From Roseobacter insulae (GTDB lineage Bacteria > Pseudomonadota > Alphaproteobacteria > Rhodobacterales > Rhodobacteraceae), in contig NZ_JAHXDN010000002.1 in NCBI RefSeq assembly GCF_019375555.1, forward strand, positions 620,001 through 684,000: a stretch of 64,000 bases of DNA. Reading direction: 5' to 3'. Shown here in pieces: positions 8,764-17,340 of the stretch; within the stretch, counting starts at the first letter, position 1; each line of letters starts with the position of its first letter. The notes beneath the pieces were generated by a model, which saw only the letters and a program-made list of their open reading frames with translations, searched no databases and was not told the origin of the DNA. The position numbers were made by a program, and so were the translations under genes.

Positions 8764-9693
8764 TCAGTCGGCCATCCGGTCGTTGGCCCGTTTCAGGCGG
8801 CTGGCGAAACGGGGCGCGCGCATGCGCTGGGTGACATTGTGGCACAGCGCCGCCACAAGTGCCGGGCGGTCGTCCTGTTCCAGTCGTGCGAGCAGTCTTC
8901 GCAGGTAGGGCAGGTGGTCGCGGCGGGCGCGGGCCAGCCTGGCAAAGAGCCGGGGCGTCAGGCGGTTCTCGCTGGCCGCGGCCAGCAGCGGATAGAGGAT
9001 ATCCAGCTGCAGCAGATCGGTCTGCAAGCTTGCGCCCATATGCGGCAGCCGCAGTTTGGTGACACCCGCGCGGGTGAAGAGCGCCGCGTGCATCGCATCT
9101 TCGGTTTCCGCCGGATCGTAGATCACGAATGTTTCGGCGGCGGCGTCCAGCATGTCCGGCGCATAGCCGTAGCGGTCGGTGAAATTCGTGCGCCGCATGT
9201 CCGTGAACCGCTTGTCCCATTCCGTCACGCGCGGGTCGAGCGTGGCCTGTGGCTGGATGGCGAGCACCTTCGCCCCCGGGGCGGCCACGGAAAACGCGGC
9301 TGCCGCGTAGCCACAGGGGCCTGCGCCGTAAAACAGCACGTCTTCGAATTCATCGAAGAAGCCGTCATCGACCAACCGGTCGAAAAACGCGTAGACCGCC
9401 GGGTCACGGAACCATGTGTCGCCATCGCTGATGAGGCCGAGATGCGACCAGCGGTGTGTCTTGACCATTTCCCAGCCAAGCGGGTGCACCTGCGGCGAGA
9501 GCGTCTGGATCCCCTGATGTGTTTCAAACGACACCAGCAGCGTTTTGCCGTCCTCCACGAAGGTGGCGATGTGGCGTCGTCCCAGAGGGGTCAGGTAGCC
9601 GTGTTCGTCCACCAGGTCGGTGACTTCGGAGATCCACTCCTTCTTGCTCATATTCTTGAGCGACGATTCAAAATCAAACGCCGTGTCCGGCAT
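8764..9693 (-). CDS. Conserved protein of unknown function with a GAGPCGYAA nucleotide-loop-like motif
   Basis: The product is 309 residues from the ATG at 9693, chosen because GAGG lies nine bases upstream; a TTG at 9708 would add five residues. The central region contains a beta-strand plus glycine loop, VLFYGAGPCGYAAAAF, followed by GAKVLAIQPQATLDPR, the pattern of a nucleotide- or methyl-donor-binding Rossmann-like or alpha/beta core. No PAPS-reductase CxxC or ECGLH-type signature is visible, so a PAPS-reductase label would not be supported. The C-terminus is rich in Arg and Leu. I do not recognise the function. It is about 40 bp upstream of pyrC and same-strand, so it may be transcribed with the pyrimidine genes. 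Confidence 0.75.
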   Translation of the reverse strand: MPDTAFDFESSLKNMSKKEWISEVTDLVDEHGYLTPLGRRHIATFVEDGKTLLVSFETHQGIQTLSPQVHPLGWEMVKTHRWSHLGLISDGDTWFRDPAVYAFFDRLVDDGFFDEFEDVLFYGAGPCGYAAAAFSVAAPGAKVLAIQPQATLDPRVTEWDKRFTDMRRTNFTDRYGYAPDMLDAAAETFVIYDPAETEDAMHAALFTRAGVTKLRLPHMGASLQTDLLQLDILYPLLAAASENRLTPRLFARLARARRDHLPYLRRLLARLEQDDRPALVAALCHNVTQRMRAPRFASRLKRANDRMAD

Positions 9694-9798
9694 AATGGCG
9701 TTCCTCAACTCTGCCTATTTTTGATAGGCGGCGGCGCATTGAGTGTAAACTAAGCGCGATTTGAGGCAAAATTGCGGAAACAGAGTGCGGATTTTTCG

Positions 9799-10848
9799 CT
9801 AATTGTCTCTGTTTTCGGGATTTTCGCGGGCATAATCGAGCAGAAAACGTGCCGCATTGCCCGCAAGCGGGCGAGAGCCGGGCGTCATCAACAGGCGCCC
9901 GAACAGCGCCCGGAACGGGTCTGAGCGCATCAGGATGTCGAAGCGTTCGCGGCGCCAGGCCACGGCGGACCGGTGCAGCGCGGCGATCCGGGCGTCGGCC
10001 ATCAGCTCCGCGATCAGCGGTGCGCGGCGGGCGAAGACCGCCTCGATCGACCGGTCCTCGTCGCTGTTGAAATTACGCTCCACCCAGTAATCCAGACCCA
10101 GCAGGTCGTCGCTGTGCACCGCGCGTCCGCGATCCGCCTTGAGCAGGTAGCTTTCCATCGCGCCCAGCGGATAATGGTTGAGCTGAACAAGGCGGTGGTT
10201 GGGCCGTCCGTAATCCGAAAACACACGCCTTTTCCTGAAGGTGTCATCCAGTTCCCGGCCTTCGCCGTCAAACCAGCGCGCCTGTGACAACCGGGCCGCG
10301 TCGGGCGCCCGGGGCCGGTGCACCCCGAGTTTGCCGTAGGTACCATCGTTGCGGTACAGCGTTTTGAACATCGCCGCGCGCCACGGCCAGTGGATGACGC
10401 CGGGCGCGCACCGCCGGAACACTGCCGTTACGGGTTCATCTTTGAAGCGCGTCTCGCCCGCATTGCCAAACAGCCGCCATGTCAGCGTGATGGCGGTGGC
10501 CTCGGGCAGGGCATCAACCAGATCCGCGAGGGTGTTGTTGCCCACATGCACGTTGACGAACTCATCAACATCCAGCGGCAGCAGCCAGTCCGCCGCGCGC
10601 ACGTTCGGATGGCTTTCCACCCGCTTCAATGCAGTGAACTGAATCCCGCGATTTCCGTAAGGACCATCGTTGCGCACATGCGACAGCCAGCCCATTTCCT
10701 GCAACCGGTCCAGCATCGTATCGGTACCGTCTGAACACGCATTGGAGCACACCACGAAGTCGGTGACCCCCACGGCCCGGTGGTGGGCCAGCCATTCCAG
10801 CAGAAAGGCGCCTTCGTTTTTGACGGTGAGGATGGCTGTGGTCTTCAA
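9799..10848 (-). CDS. Glycosyltransferase family 2-like protein (Glyco_tranf_2_4 type)
   Basis: The start is taken as TTG at 10848, with GGCGGAA upstream, giving 349 residues. An alternative at 10908 would add 20 residues and overlap the preceding gene. The N-terminus TAILTVKNEGAFLLEWLAHH with CSNACSDGTD is the nucleotide-sugar domain of this GT-A subgroup, and LDVDEFVNVH holds the acidic metal-binding motif. A downstream LNHYPLGAMESYLLKADRGR block is shared with the two paralogues in this operon. It presumably adds a sugar to a surface or extracellular glycan; donor and acceptor are unknown. It is the last gene of the four-gene operon. Confidence 0.85.
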   Translation of the reverse strand: MKTTAILTVKNEGAFLLEWLAHHRAVGVTDFVVCSNACSDGTDTMLDRLQEMGWLSHVRNDGPYGNRGIQFTALKRVESHPNVRAADWLLPLDVDEFVNVHVGNNTLADLVDALPEATAITLTWRLFGNAGETRFKDEPVTAVFRRCAPGVIHWPWRAAMFKTLYRNDGTYGKLGVHRPRAPDAARLSQARWFDGEGRELDDTFRKRRVFSDYGRPNHRLVQLNHYPLGAMESYLLKADRGRAVHSDDLLGLDYWVERNFNSDEDRSIEAVFARRAPLIAELMADARIAALHRSAVAWRRERFDILMRSDPFRALFGRLLMTPGSRPLAGNAARFLLDYARENPENRDN

Positions 10849-10879
10849 GGTCGTTCCGCCTTGGATTGGGGCGCCCGCA

Positions 10880-13219
10880 TCAGCTTTCAGTATCGAGCGC
10901 GAGGGCAAAGGCCACGCGCTCTGTCTCGGTGAGTTTCAGCGCGACGGCTTGTTTGTAAAGGTCCGCGAACTCCGGCACCTCCTGCAGTTCGGCGGCTTTG
11001 GCCTGATGCCATTCAAACCCGTCCCGATGCAGTTTGTTCAGCTGCGGGTCGGCCATCAGACGCGCGCGTTCCGCCTGCACCCGCGGGATGTTCCGCTTGA
11101 TCGTGATGTCGCGAAAGTCGGACCAGTCCATCCGGATCCAGTAGTTCAGCCCGATCGAGCGGTCGACATGCAGCGCGCGCCCGCGCTGGCGTTTGATCAG
11201 GAAACTCTCGGCCGACCGAAGCGCGTAGTGATTGAGTTGAATGAGATCGTACCCGATGGATTTGCGCGAACTGCGCCACCCGTTCCGGGCCACTTCCCGG
11301 GTCATGTCCATGCCCGAGCCATTGACCCATTTCACTTTATCCTCAAAGGGTTCGGACAGTTTGTTCGGGCGGTGGCAGCTGATTTTCTCGTAAGCGCCGA
11401 TGTTGCGGAACATCGTCTTGAACCCCCAGACGGTGTGCGGCTTGGGGCAGTACTTGGGCGCGCAGGTGTCGAACTGGTCGATCACCAGTTCGTCGCGCAA
11501 CCGGCTCACCCCGTTGTGGCCGAACAGGCGCCATGTCATCGCGATATTCGTGGCATCGGGGACGCGGTCGATGAAATCCTGCACGGTGCCGTTGCCGCAC
11601 CGGATATTCATGAACTCATCCACGTCAATGTGCACGATCCACTCCGCGTTCCTGATCACCGGTTCCTTGAGAGCCTGATTGAGCGCGTATTGCTGGGGCG
11701 AATTGCCCTTCCAGTTATCGTTGTTGCGGTGCGTGAGCACGCCCATCGCGTCGAGCCTGTCCAGAATCTCGGAGGTGCCGTCGGAACAGTCATTCGTGTA
11801 AATCAGGAAATTGTCGATGCCGATGGCGCGGTGATAGGCCACCCATTCGACGATGTAGGGCGCTTCATTTTTCATGCAGCCCACGATGACGTTGCCGGTG
11901 GATCCTTTCGCCAACCGGCGCGGGGCCGCGGGGGAATAAGCGGCGGCGAGTTCCGCCTCGTTGACGGCACCAAGCCTGTTGTGAGGGGCCATCGGGGAGG
12001 TGCGCAGTTTCTCCAGTTGCTGAAGGGCGAGGGGGGGCAACACCGGGTTGGGTGCCGCGGCATCCGTCGGGCCGGTCGGCGGTTTGCTGATCTGGTCGGG
12101 ATCGTGCCGCTCCGGCCGCCGGGCCTGCTGCGTGGCTTTCTCGATCTTCCACATGAAGGCCAGCAGGTATTGCGACGCGCGATAGCCAAAAAGCGGCTCC
12201 GCCTCCTGCCATGCCGATTTGGCACGGGGGGCCTTGAACGTGGCATCAGTCAGCCCGCCATGCGCCTTGACGAGCTGCCGGTTTGCTGTCCGGAAGCGTT
12301 TGGAAACCGCCGACAGCCGGGCCGGATCAATGGGCGGGCCCGCCACATGGATATCGCGCACGAAAGACTGCCAAACCTGCCGCGGCAATACGTGGTCCCC
12401 GGTTTGGAGAAGGCGCAGCACAAGCTCATTCAGCAATCTGGCGCGGGTCAGCGTGGCGTCGGGGGGCGGCGGCGGGCCGCGCGTTGCCGCGATTGCGCCG
12501 AGGCTGGTGGTCAGGGCAAAGGCCCTGGCAATGTCGTCGCCCACGTGTTCGGCGGCGAAATCAGCGGCGGAATGGTGATGGAGCCGCGTCGCCCCGTCCC
12601 CGAACACGGCGTCCCAATGGGACACCAGCGCCTTGAAGTCCAACCAGAATGGCGCGCCCTGTACTTCCTCGAACACACCGGCTGCGGCGTCGATCCGGGG
12701 CATTGTGTCCAGGCAGGATTGCCACCAGTCCGCCGCCTCGACCAGCGCCAGGTCACGTGCAAGCGATACGGCGCGTCCGGCAATCACCTGATGCGCATAG
12801 TGGTCGCTCAGCATGGTTGCCGGTTCGTCCACGAAGGCGACAATGCGGATGTCATCGGAAAAGCGCGATAGCATCTCTTTCAGCCGCGCCACCTCGCTGG
12901 TCCGCCACAGGCTGCCGGCCAATTGGCGGCAGGACAGGATCAGCGTGTGCGGCTTGTGGGTGTCGATTTCCGCGGCAAGCTGATCACGCAGGGATTCGGC
13001 CATAAGCGCTTGTTTTTCGGGTGTTTCCAGCCCCCGGTTGTACCTGAGCGGATCGACATGGCCAGGATCGGTGACCGCCATGAAGAGACGTGTGTGGTTC
13101 TTGTTGCCCGGGCTTTGGGCAAAAAGAACGCGATCTTTCAACAGCCGCCCCCGCTTGTCCGCGAGGATGTTCTGGATGCGATCCGACCCGCAAAGGCCGA
13201 TATGCAGGCAAATCCGCAT
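10880..13219 (-). CDS. Two-domain protein: degenerate sulfotransferase-like N-terminus fused to a GT2-like glycosyltransferase
   Basis: The product is 779 residues from the ATG at 13219, one base after the stop of the sulfotransferase gene. The C-terminal part (about residues 475-779) is a Glyco_tranf_2_4 domain: VIVGCMKNEAPYIVEW, NDCSDGTSEIL, HIDVDEFMNI, and LNHYALRSAESFLIKRQRGR. The N-terminal 330 residues start MRICLHIGLCGSDRIQNIL, the position and shape of the HIG..KTGTT..Q PAPS-binding loop of bacterial sulfotransferases, but the Lys and Thr/Ser of that loop are replaced by CGSD. The middle holds a Pro-rich linker. The N-terminal domain may be a non-catalytic relative that binds a glycan or partner. 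The fusion is larger than either single-domain neighbour, with no internal stop or frameshift. Confidence 0.8.
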   Translation of the reverse strand: MRICLHIGLCGSDRIQNILADKRGRLLKDRVLFAQSPGNKNHTRLFMAVTDPGHVDPLRYNRGLETPEKQALMAESLRDQLAAEIDTHKPHTLILSCRQLAGSLWRTSEVARLKEMLSRFSDDIRIVAFVDEPATMLSDHYAHQVIAGRAVSLARDLALVEAADWWQSCLDTMPRIDAAAGVFEEVQGAPFWLDFKALVSHWDAVFGDGATRLHHHSAADFAAEHVGDDIARAFALTTSLGAIAATRGPPPPPDATLTRARLLNELVLRLLQTGDHVLPRQVWQSFVRDIHVAGPPIDPARLSAVSKRFRTANRQLVKAHGGLTDATFKAPRAKSAWQEAEPLFGYRASQYLLAFMWKIEKATQQARRPERHDPDQISKPPTGPTDAAAPNPVLPPLALQQLEKLRTSPMAPHNRLGAVNEAELAAAYSPAAPRRLAKGSTGNVIVGCMKNEAPYIVEWVAYHRAIGIDNFLIYTNDCSDGTSEILDRLDAMGVLTHRNNDNWKGNSPQQYALNQALKEPVIRNAEWIVHIDVDEFMNIRCGNGTVQDFIDRVPDATNIAMTWRLFGHNGVSRLRDELVIDQFDTCAPKYCPKPHTVWGFKTMFRNIGAYEKISCHRPNKLSEPFEDKVKWVNGSGMDMTREVARNGWRSSRKSIGYDLIQLNHYALRSAESFLIKRQRGRALHVDRSIGLNYWIRMDWSDFRDITIKRNIPRVQAERARLMADPQLNKLHRDGFEWHQAKAAELQEVPEFADLYKQAVALKLTETERVAFALALDTES

Positions 13220-13220
13220 G

Positions 13221-13847
13221 TCAGCCCGCCTTGCGCTTTGCATTGGCATTGGCGCGCCCCCACCAGGGCAGCGGGCGCCCCAGGTGTTTGGCGATTTTCT
13301 TCGGGGCCGCTTCCTCCGCGACGTCAAATTCCAGGAACACCGGATCGTTGGCGAAAATGGCCCTGAGGTGCGCGTAATGACCCTCTATCCACTTGATGCG
13401 CTCGGCGTCGGTTTCGCCGTATCCGGCTGGCAACCCCGGAATGGCGGCACGTGGCAGGCGGTGCGAGCCAAGATTCGTCCATGCCGCCATCGAGGCGGAA
13501 AGCTCCGCCGGGTCGCGGCTGGAGGCCAGAAACCGCACCTCGGGATGGTGCTTGCGCAAGGCATCGAGCAGCCCAAAGTCGGTCTGGGGCCACAGCGACC
13601 GGCCCCGCTGGATCAGGTTGACCTCGGTCACCGCGTCGAAATCATCGAACTCGGCCCCCGGATCGCCCGTGTTGAAATACCCGCGGTACATCATCGCGCC
13701 GACAAATTTGCCCTTATGCGCATCATTGGCGCTCTGGCCTTGCCGAATGCGGTGATCTGCCACTTTGTAGCCTGCGCGCCTGAGCGCGCGCGCCAGCGTC
13801 GTTGTCCCGCTTTTGGGCAGTCCGAGGTTGACGACAAGCAAGCTCAC
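13221..13847 (-). CDS. Sulfotransferase family protein
   Basis: Start GTG at 13847, overlapping the upstream gene stop as GTGA, gives 208 residues; the frame stays open further upstream but lacks a plausible start there. The N-terminus LLVVNLGLPKSGTTTLARAL is an intact 5'-PAPS phosphosulfate-binding loop (Lys12, Ser13, Thr15), and FLASSRDPAEL matches the 3'-phosphate-binding segment. Such enzymes move sulfate from PAPS to a hydroxyl or amine on a glycan or lipid. Sitting between glycosyltransferase genes, it most likely sulfates the glycan they build. Confidence 0.85.
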   Translation of the reverse strand: MSLLVVNLGLPKSGTTTLARALRRAGYKVADHRIRQGQSANDAHKGKFVGAMMYRGYFNTGDPGAEFDDFDAVTEVNLIQRGRSLWPQTDFGLLDALRKHHPEVRFLASSRDPAELSASMAAWTNLGSHRLPRAAIPGLPAGYGETDAERIKWIEGHYAHLRAIFANDPVFLEFDVAEEAAPKKIAKHLGRPLPWWGRANANAKRKAG

Positions 13848-14875
13848 ACCGGCGCTCCCAGAGCGGCCAGAAGCGCGATTTCCTGTGGTGGCAGAGCCGG
13901 CGCGTCCTGCAGCGCAGCGCGCAGCGCCCGCATGTCCGGGCGCGCCATCAGCTCGGCGCATTTCGCCTTGTGGGACCGCACACAGGCCTCGTGCTGCGCA
14001 TTGATGGTCTTGTCGGCCTTCAGCTCCCGGAGCGCGGCGTCAAGGGCAGGCGCATAGCGCATGATGCTGGTGTCCTGCCACGCCGGATCATTGCGGTCCT
14101 GCCAGTAAGAGGTATCGAAAGCCCTGTGCGCGCGGTTCACATCGCCCCGGTCGTGTTTGACAAGATAACTGTCCAGACTGCGTAGCGCATAATGGTTAAG
14201 CGTTGCGAAATCCCGCGCGCCTCTGGCCGGGTAGCGCCGGATGCGCCGGGAGTTTGCCGCGACCTGGAAACGATGTGGGACAGGGCGGCCGGAACCATCT
14301 GTCCAGCGCGGGCGCTGATCCGCGGGCAACTTCTTCTTGAAGAACGGGCGGTGGGCGCCGAAATACTGCAGCGGGAAATCCCGGCGCATGAGGGTTTTCA
14401 CCTCGATCGCTGTTTCGCCGCACCACAGGTCGGGGTTATGCGAATGCGAAAACTGCCCGATCACCGGGTGGTCGAGGTAGTCTGCCACGCCGTTATTGGC
14501 AAAAAACTGAAAGGTGACGCTGATGGCCATCGGATCGCCACAGGCGGCCACCAGCGCCGGGATCGTGTGATCCCCGGCGTGGATGTTCAGGAATTCATCG
14601 ACATCCGCGACCCAGACCCAATCGGCGGCCGTCACGACGGGGTGACCGGACGCATCCTTCAGCGCCGCCATCTGGTAGGTGCGGCCCTGCGCCGGGTTGG
14701 GCAGATGGTGGACCATACCCTTGTCGGCAAGCACGTCCAGCAACGCATCGGTGCCATCCGTGCAGTCATTTGAATAGAACAGGAAATCCGTGACACCAAT
14801 CAGCCTGTTGAAGGCGATCCACTCCAGCAGGAACGGCCCTTCGTTCTTCACGCAGGTCACTGCGGTGATGCGCAT
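13844..14875 (-). CDS. Glycosyltransferase family 2-like protein (Glyco_tranf_2_4 type), first gene of operon
   Basis: This 343-residue protein starts at ATG 14875 and opens with TAVTCVKNEGPFLLEWIAF, then YSNDCTDGTDALL, VADVDEFLNIH and LNHYALRSLDSYLVKHDRG. It is clearly paralogous to the products of 9799-10848 and the C-terminal half of 10880-13219, suggesting local duplication. It is translationally coupled to the sulfotransferase gene by a four-base overlap. Predicted cytoplasmic, no signal peptide or membrane span. Substrates are unknown. Confidence 0.85.
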   Translation of the reverse strand: MRITAVTCVKNEGPFLLEWIAFNRLIGVTDFLFYSNDCTDGTDALLDVLADKGMVHHLPNPAQGRTYQMAALKDASGHPVVTAADWVWVADVDEFLNIHAGDHTIPALVAACGDPMAISVTFQFFANNGVADYLDHPVIGQFSHSHNPDLWCGETAIEVKTLMRRDFPLQYFGAHRPFFKKKLPADQRPRWTDGSGRPVPHRFQVAANSRRIRRYPARGARDFATLNHYALRSLDSYLVKHDRGDVNRAHRAFDTSYWQDRNDPAWQDTSIMRYAPALDAALRELKADKTINAQHEACVRSHKAKCAELMARPDMRALRAALQDAPALPPQEIALLAALGAPV

Positions 14876-15024
14876 GTCAGACCGCTCCGCCGCTGCAAAT
14901 ACCAGTGCTCGCCATGCTCATAACCGCCCGTGGTCCGCTTCTGACACGGGATTTGTCCCCGTTGTCGCCTTATTGTTGGTCAGAACATGACAGGTCCGCC
15001 GAATCGCGTCAATGAAAGGGTCGG

Positions 15025-15062
15025 CACCGGGGCGCGGACGATCAGTGCTTGACGCCCCGGTG
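15025..15062. promoter_or_regulatory. 10-bp perfect inverted repeat upstream of the MoxR gene
   Basis: CACCGGGGCG at 15025-15034 and CGCCCCGGTG at 15053-15062 flank an 18-base loop, ending 36 bases before the MoxR start. No T-run follows, so it is more likely an operator or a leader stem than a terminator. It lies in the 223-bp region shared with the divergent glycan operon. Confidence 0.45.
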
Positions 15063-15098
15063 ATTGAATGCAGGGTATCGCCTAGCAGGGGAGCGTAC

Positions 15099-16007
15099 AT
15101 GACACAGCCAGCCACGATCGATGCCGTCCAGCAGATGCTTGCAGAACAGGGCTACGTCTGCGGGCGCCCCCTCGGCACGGTTGTTTTCCTCGCGTTGCAA
15201 CTGGGCCGCCCGCTGTTTCTCGAAGGCGAAGCCGGCGTCGGCAAAACCGAGATCGCCAAGGCGCTTTCCGCGGGTCTGAACCGGCGTCTGATCCGCCTGC
15301 AATGCTACGAAGGTCTCGACGCCGCGAGCGCTGTCTACGAATGGAACTTCCCCGCGCAGATGGTGGCGATCCGCACGGCCGAAGCCGCCGGCGACACCAG
15401 CAGGCCGGCGCTGCAGGCGGAGCTTTTCAGCAAGGACTACCTGATCGAGCGCCCGCTGCTGGAAGCGATGCGCCCGGATGAGAACGGCGCCCCCGTTTTG
15501 CTGATCGACGAACTGGACCGGACCGATGAACCTTTTGAGGCCTTCCTTCTCGAAGCGCTGAGCGATTTCCAGGTCACCATCCCGGAACTGGGCACGATCA
15601 GGGCACCGGAACCGCCCATCGTGATCGTCACCTCGAACAGGACCCGCGAAGTCCACGACGCGCTCAAGCGCCGCTGTCTCTACCACTGGGTCGATTACCC
15701 GGATTTCGACCGCGAAATGAAAATTCTGCAGGCCCGCGCGCCCGAAGCCTCCGACGCGCTCAGCCGCGAAGTCGTGGCCTTCGTGCAGCAATTGCGGACC
15801 GAAGATCTCTTCAAGAAACCCGGTGTCGCGGAAACCATCGACTGGGCCAAGTGCCTGCTGGCCCTTGACGTGATCAACCTCAGCCCCGAGGTGATCGCCG
15901 ATACGCTCGGGGCGATCCTCAAGTATCAGGACGATATTCAGAAACTGCAGGGTTCGGAGGCCAAACGCATTCTCGATCAGGTCAGGGCCTCCCTGGAACC
16001 GGCATGA
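15099..16007 (+). CDS. MoxR-family AAA+ ATPase (CoxD-like)
   Basis: The ATG at 15099 is preceded by AGGGGAG and gives 302 residues. FLEGEAGVGKTEIAKAL is Walker A, PVLLIDELDRTDEPF is Walker B, and VTSNRTREVHDALKRR carries sensor-1 and arginine-finger features of MoxR proteins. MoxR ATPases act as chaperones in assembling metalloenzymes or other complexes, with a VWA-domain partner. The next gene encodes such a partner, so the pair is probably a functional unit. No carbon monoxide dehydrogenase genes are nearby, so the client is unknown. I favour this start over upstream in-frame codons because of the ribosome site. Confidence 0.92.
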   Translation: MTQPATIDAVQQMLAEQGYVCGRPLGTVVFLALQLGRPLFLEGEAGVGKTEIAKALSAGLNRRLIRLQCYEGLDAASAVYEWNFPAQMVAIRTAEAAGDTSRPALQAELFSKDYLIERPLLEAMRPDENGAPVLLIDELDRTDEPFEAFLLEALSDFQVTIPELGTIRAPEPPIVIVTSNRTREVHDALKRRCLYHWVDYPDFDREMKILQARAPEASDALSREVVAFVQQLRTEDLFKKPGVAETIDWAKCLLALDVINLSPEVIADTLGAILKYQDDIQKLQGSEAKRILDQVRASLEPA

Positions 16008-16009
16008 AG

Positions 16010-16040
16010 CGTCTCTGGTTCATAAATATCCCGGGGAGGC
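16010..16040 (-). repeat. Dispersed intergenic repeat, copy 2
   Basis: Reverse complement of the element at 7657-7690: plus strand CTCTGGTTCATAAATATC then CCGGGGAGGC. It sits within the 66-bp gap between the MoxR and VWA genes. The GGCGGGGAT core is altered to a shorter CCCCGGGAT in this copy. Confidence 0.65.
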
Positions 16041-16073
16041 GCGCAGCGCCGGGGCAGCGCCCCAAATCGGCCC

Positions 16074-17336
16074 ATGCCTGACTACCTTCCGCTGGATCTG
16101 CCGGATGATCCGAAACTGGCAGGCAATATCACCCATTTCGCCCGCGCCCTGCGCCGCGCGGGCCTGCCGATCGGACCGGGCCGTGTCATCGACGCCATCC
16201 GCGCGGTGCAGGCCGCAGGTTTCACGGACAAACGCGATTTCTACTGGACGCTGCACGCCTGCTTTGTAAACCGCCCCGAACATCGCACCGTCTTTTCCCA
16301 GGTCTTCCGGCTCTACTGGCGCGACCCGCGGTATCTGGAGCATATGATGTCGATGATGATCCCGGCCATTCGTGGGGTTCAGGAGGACCGCAAGGCGCAG
16401 TCTGCGGAAAAGCGCGCGGCCGAAGCGCTGCTGGACGGCGCCGAGGCCCCGGATCTTGGCGCGGGTCCCGAGGATGACGATGAGACCACCGAGATCGAGA
16501 TTGACGCAAGCCTGACGATGTCCGCGCAGGAGCGCCTGCGCACGCTGGATTTCGAACAGATGAGCACCGCGGAAATGGCCCAGGCCAAGCGCATGCTCGC
16601 CCGTCTCAACCTGCCGGTGCCGCCGATCCGGTCGCGCCGCGCCAAACCCAGCCTGACCGGCAATCGGGTCGATGCCGCGCGAACGCTGCGGGCGGCGATG
16701 CGGCAGGGCGGAGAGATGCACAGGATCGCGCTCAGGCAGCCGACCCCGAGATGGCCCAACCTCGTTGTGCTCTGCGATATCTCGGGCTCGATGAGCCAGT
16801 ACAGCCGGGTTGTCCTGCATTTCCTGCACGCGGTGGCCAATGCCAAGGGGGCGGGCTGGGCAAAGGTACACGCCTTCACCTTCGGCACCCGCCTGACCAA
16901 TATCACCCGCCACTTGCGGCACCGGGATGTCGATGCCGCGCTTGCCGCGGCCGGTGCCGAGGCGCAGGATTGGGAGGGTGGCACGCGCATCGGCCAGTGT
17001 CTGGAGAGCTTCAACCGCGACTGGTCGCGCCGCGTCATGGGGCAGGGGGCGGTGGTGCTGCTGATCACCGATGGGCTGGATCGCGATGACCCGGAGGCCT
17101 TGTCACGGCAGATGGAACGGTTGCACCTGTCGTCGCGCCGCCTGATCTGGCTGAACCCGCTGCTGCGCTGGGAGGGGTTTGCCCCCCGGGCGCAGGGGAT
17201 CGCGGCGATGTTGCCGCATGTGGACAGCTTTCGCGCGGGCCATTCGATCGCCTCGCTGGAAGACCTCGCGACATCGCTGTCCCGGCGCGACGACCGGGGT
17301 GAGAAAGAGCGCCTGATGCAGCTGCTGGGGGCCTGA
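16074..17336 (+). CDS. VWA-domain protein (CoxE-like)
   Basis: The 420-residue product has a CoxE-like N-terminal region (about 1-220, acidic middle EDDDETTEIEID) and a C-terminal von Willebrand A domain. The MIDAS motif is DISGSMSQYS near residue 238, with later LITDGLDRDDPE. VWA proteins of this group pair with MoxR ATPases and dock on the client enzyme. No membrane span or signal peptide is seen, so it should be cytoplasmic. Ends four bases before the convergent purL stop. Confidence 0.9.
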   Translation: MPDYLPLDLPDDPKLAGNITHFARALRRAGLPIGPGRVIDAIRAVQAAGFTDKRDFYWTLHACFVNRPEHRTVFSQVFRLYWRDPRYLEHMMSMMIPAIRGVQEDRKAQSAEKRAAEALLDGAEAPDLGAGPEDDDETTEIEIDASLTMSAQERLRTLDFEQMSTAEMAQAKRMLARLNLPVPPIRSRRAKPSLTGNRVDAARTLRAAMRQGGEMHRIALRQPTPRWPNLVVLCDISGSMSQYSRVVLHFLHAVANAKGAGWAKVHAFTFGTRLTNITRHLRHRDVDAALAAAGAEAQDWEGGTRIGQCLESFNRDWSRRVMGQGAVVLLITDGLDRDDPEALSRQMERLHLSSRRLIWLNPLLRWEGFAPRAQGIAAMLPHVDSFRAGHSIASLEDLATSLSRRDDRGEKERLMQLLGA

Positions 17337-17340
17337 CGGC

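Noticed and set aside
10670-12871. Long 733-codon plus-strand frame
   Set aside because: Opposite-strand shadow of the 779-residue fusion gene; no ribosome site and no recognisable domain.
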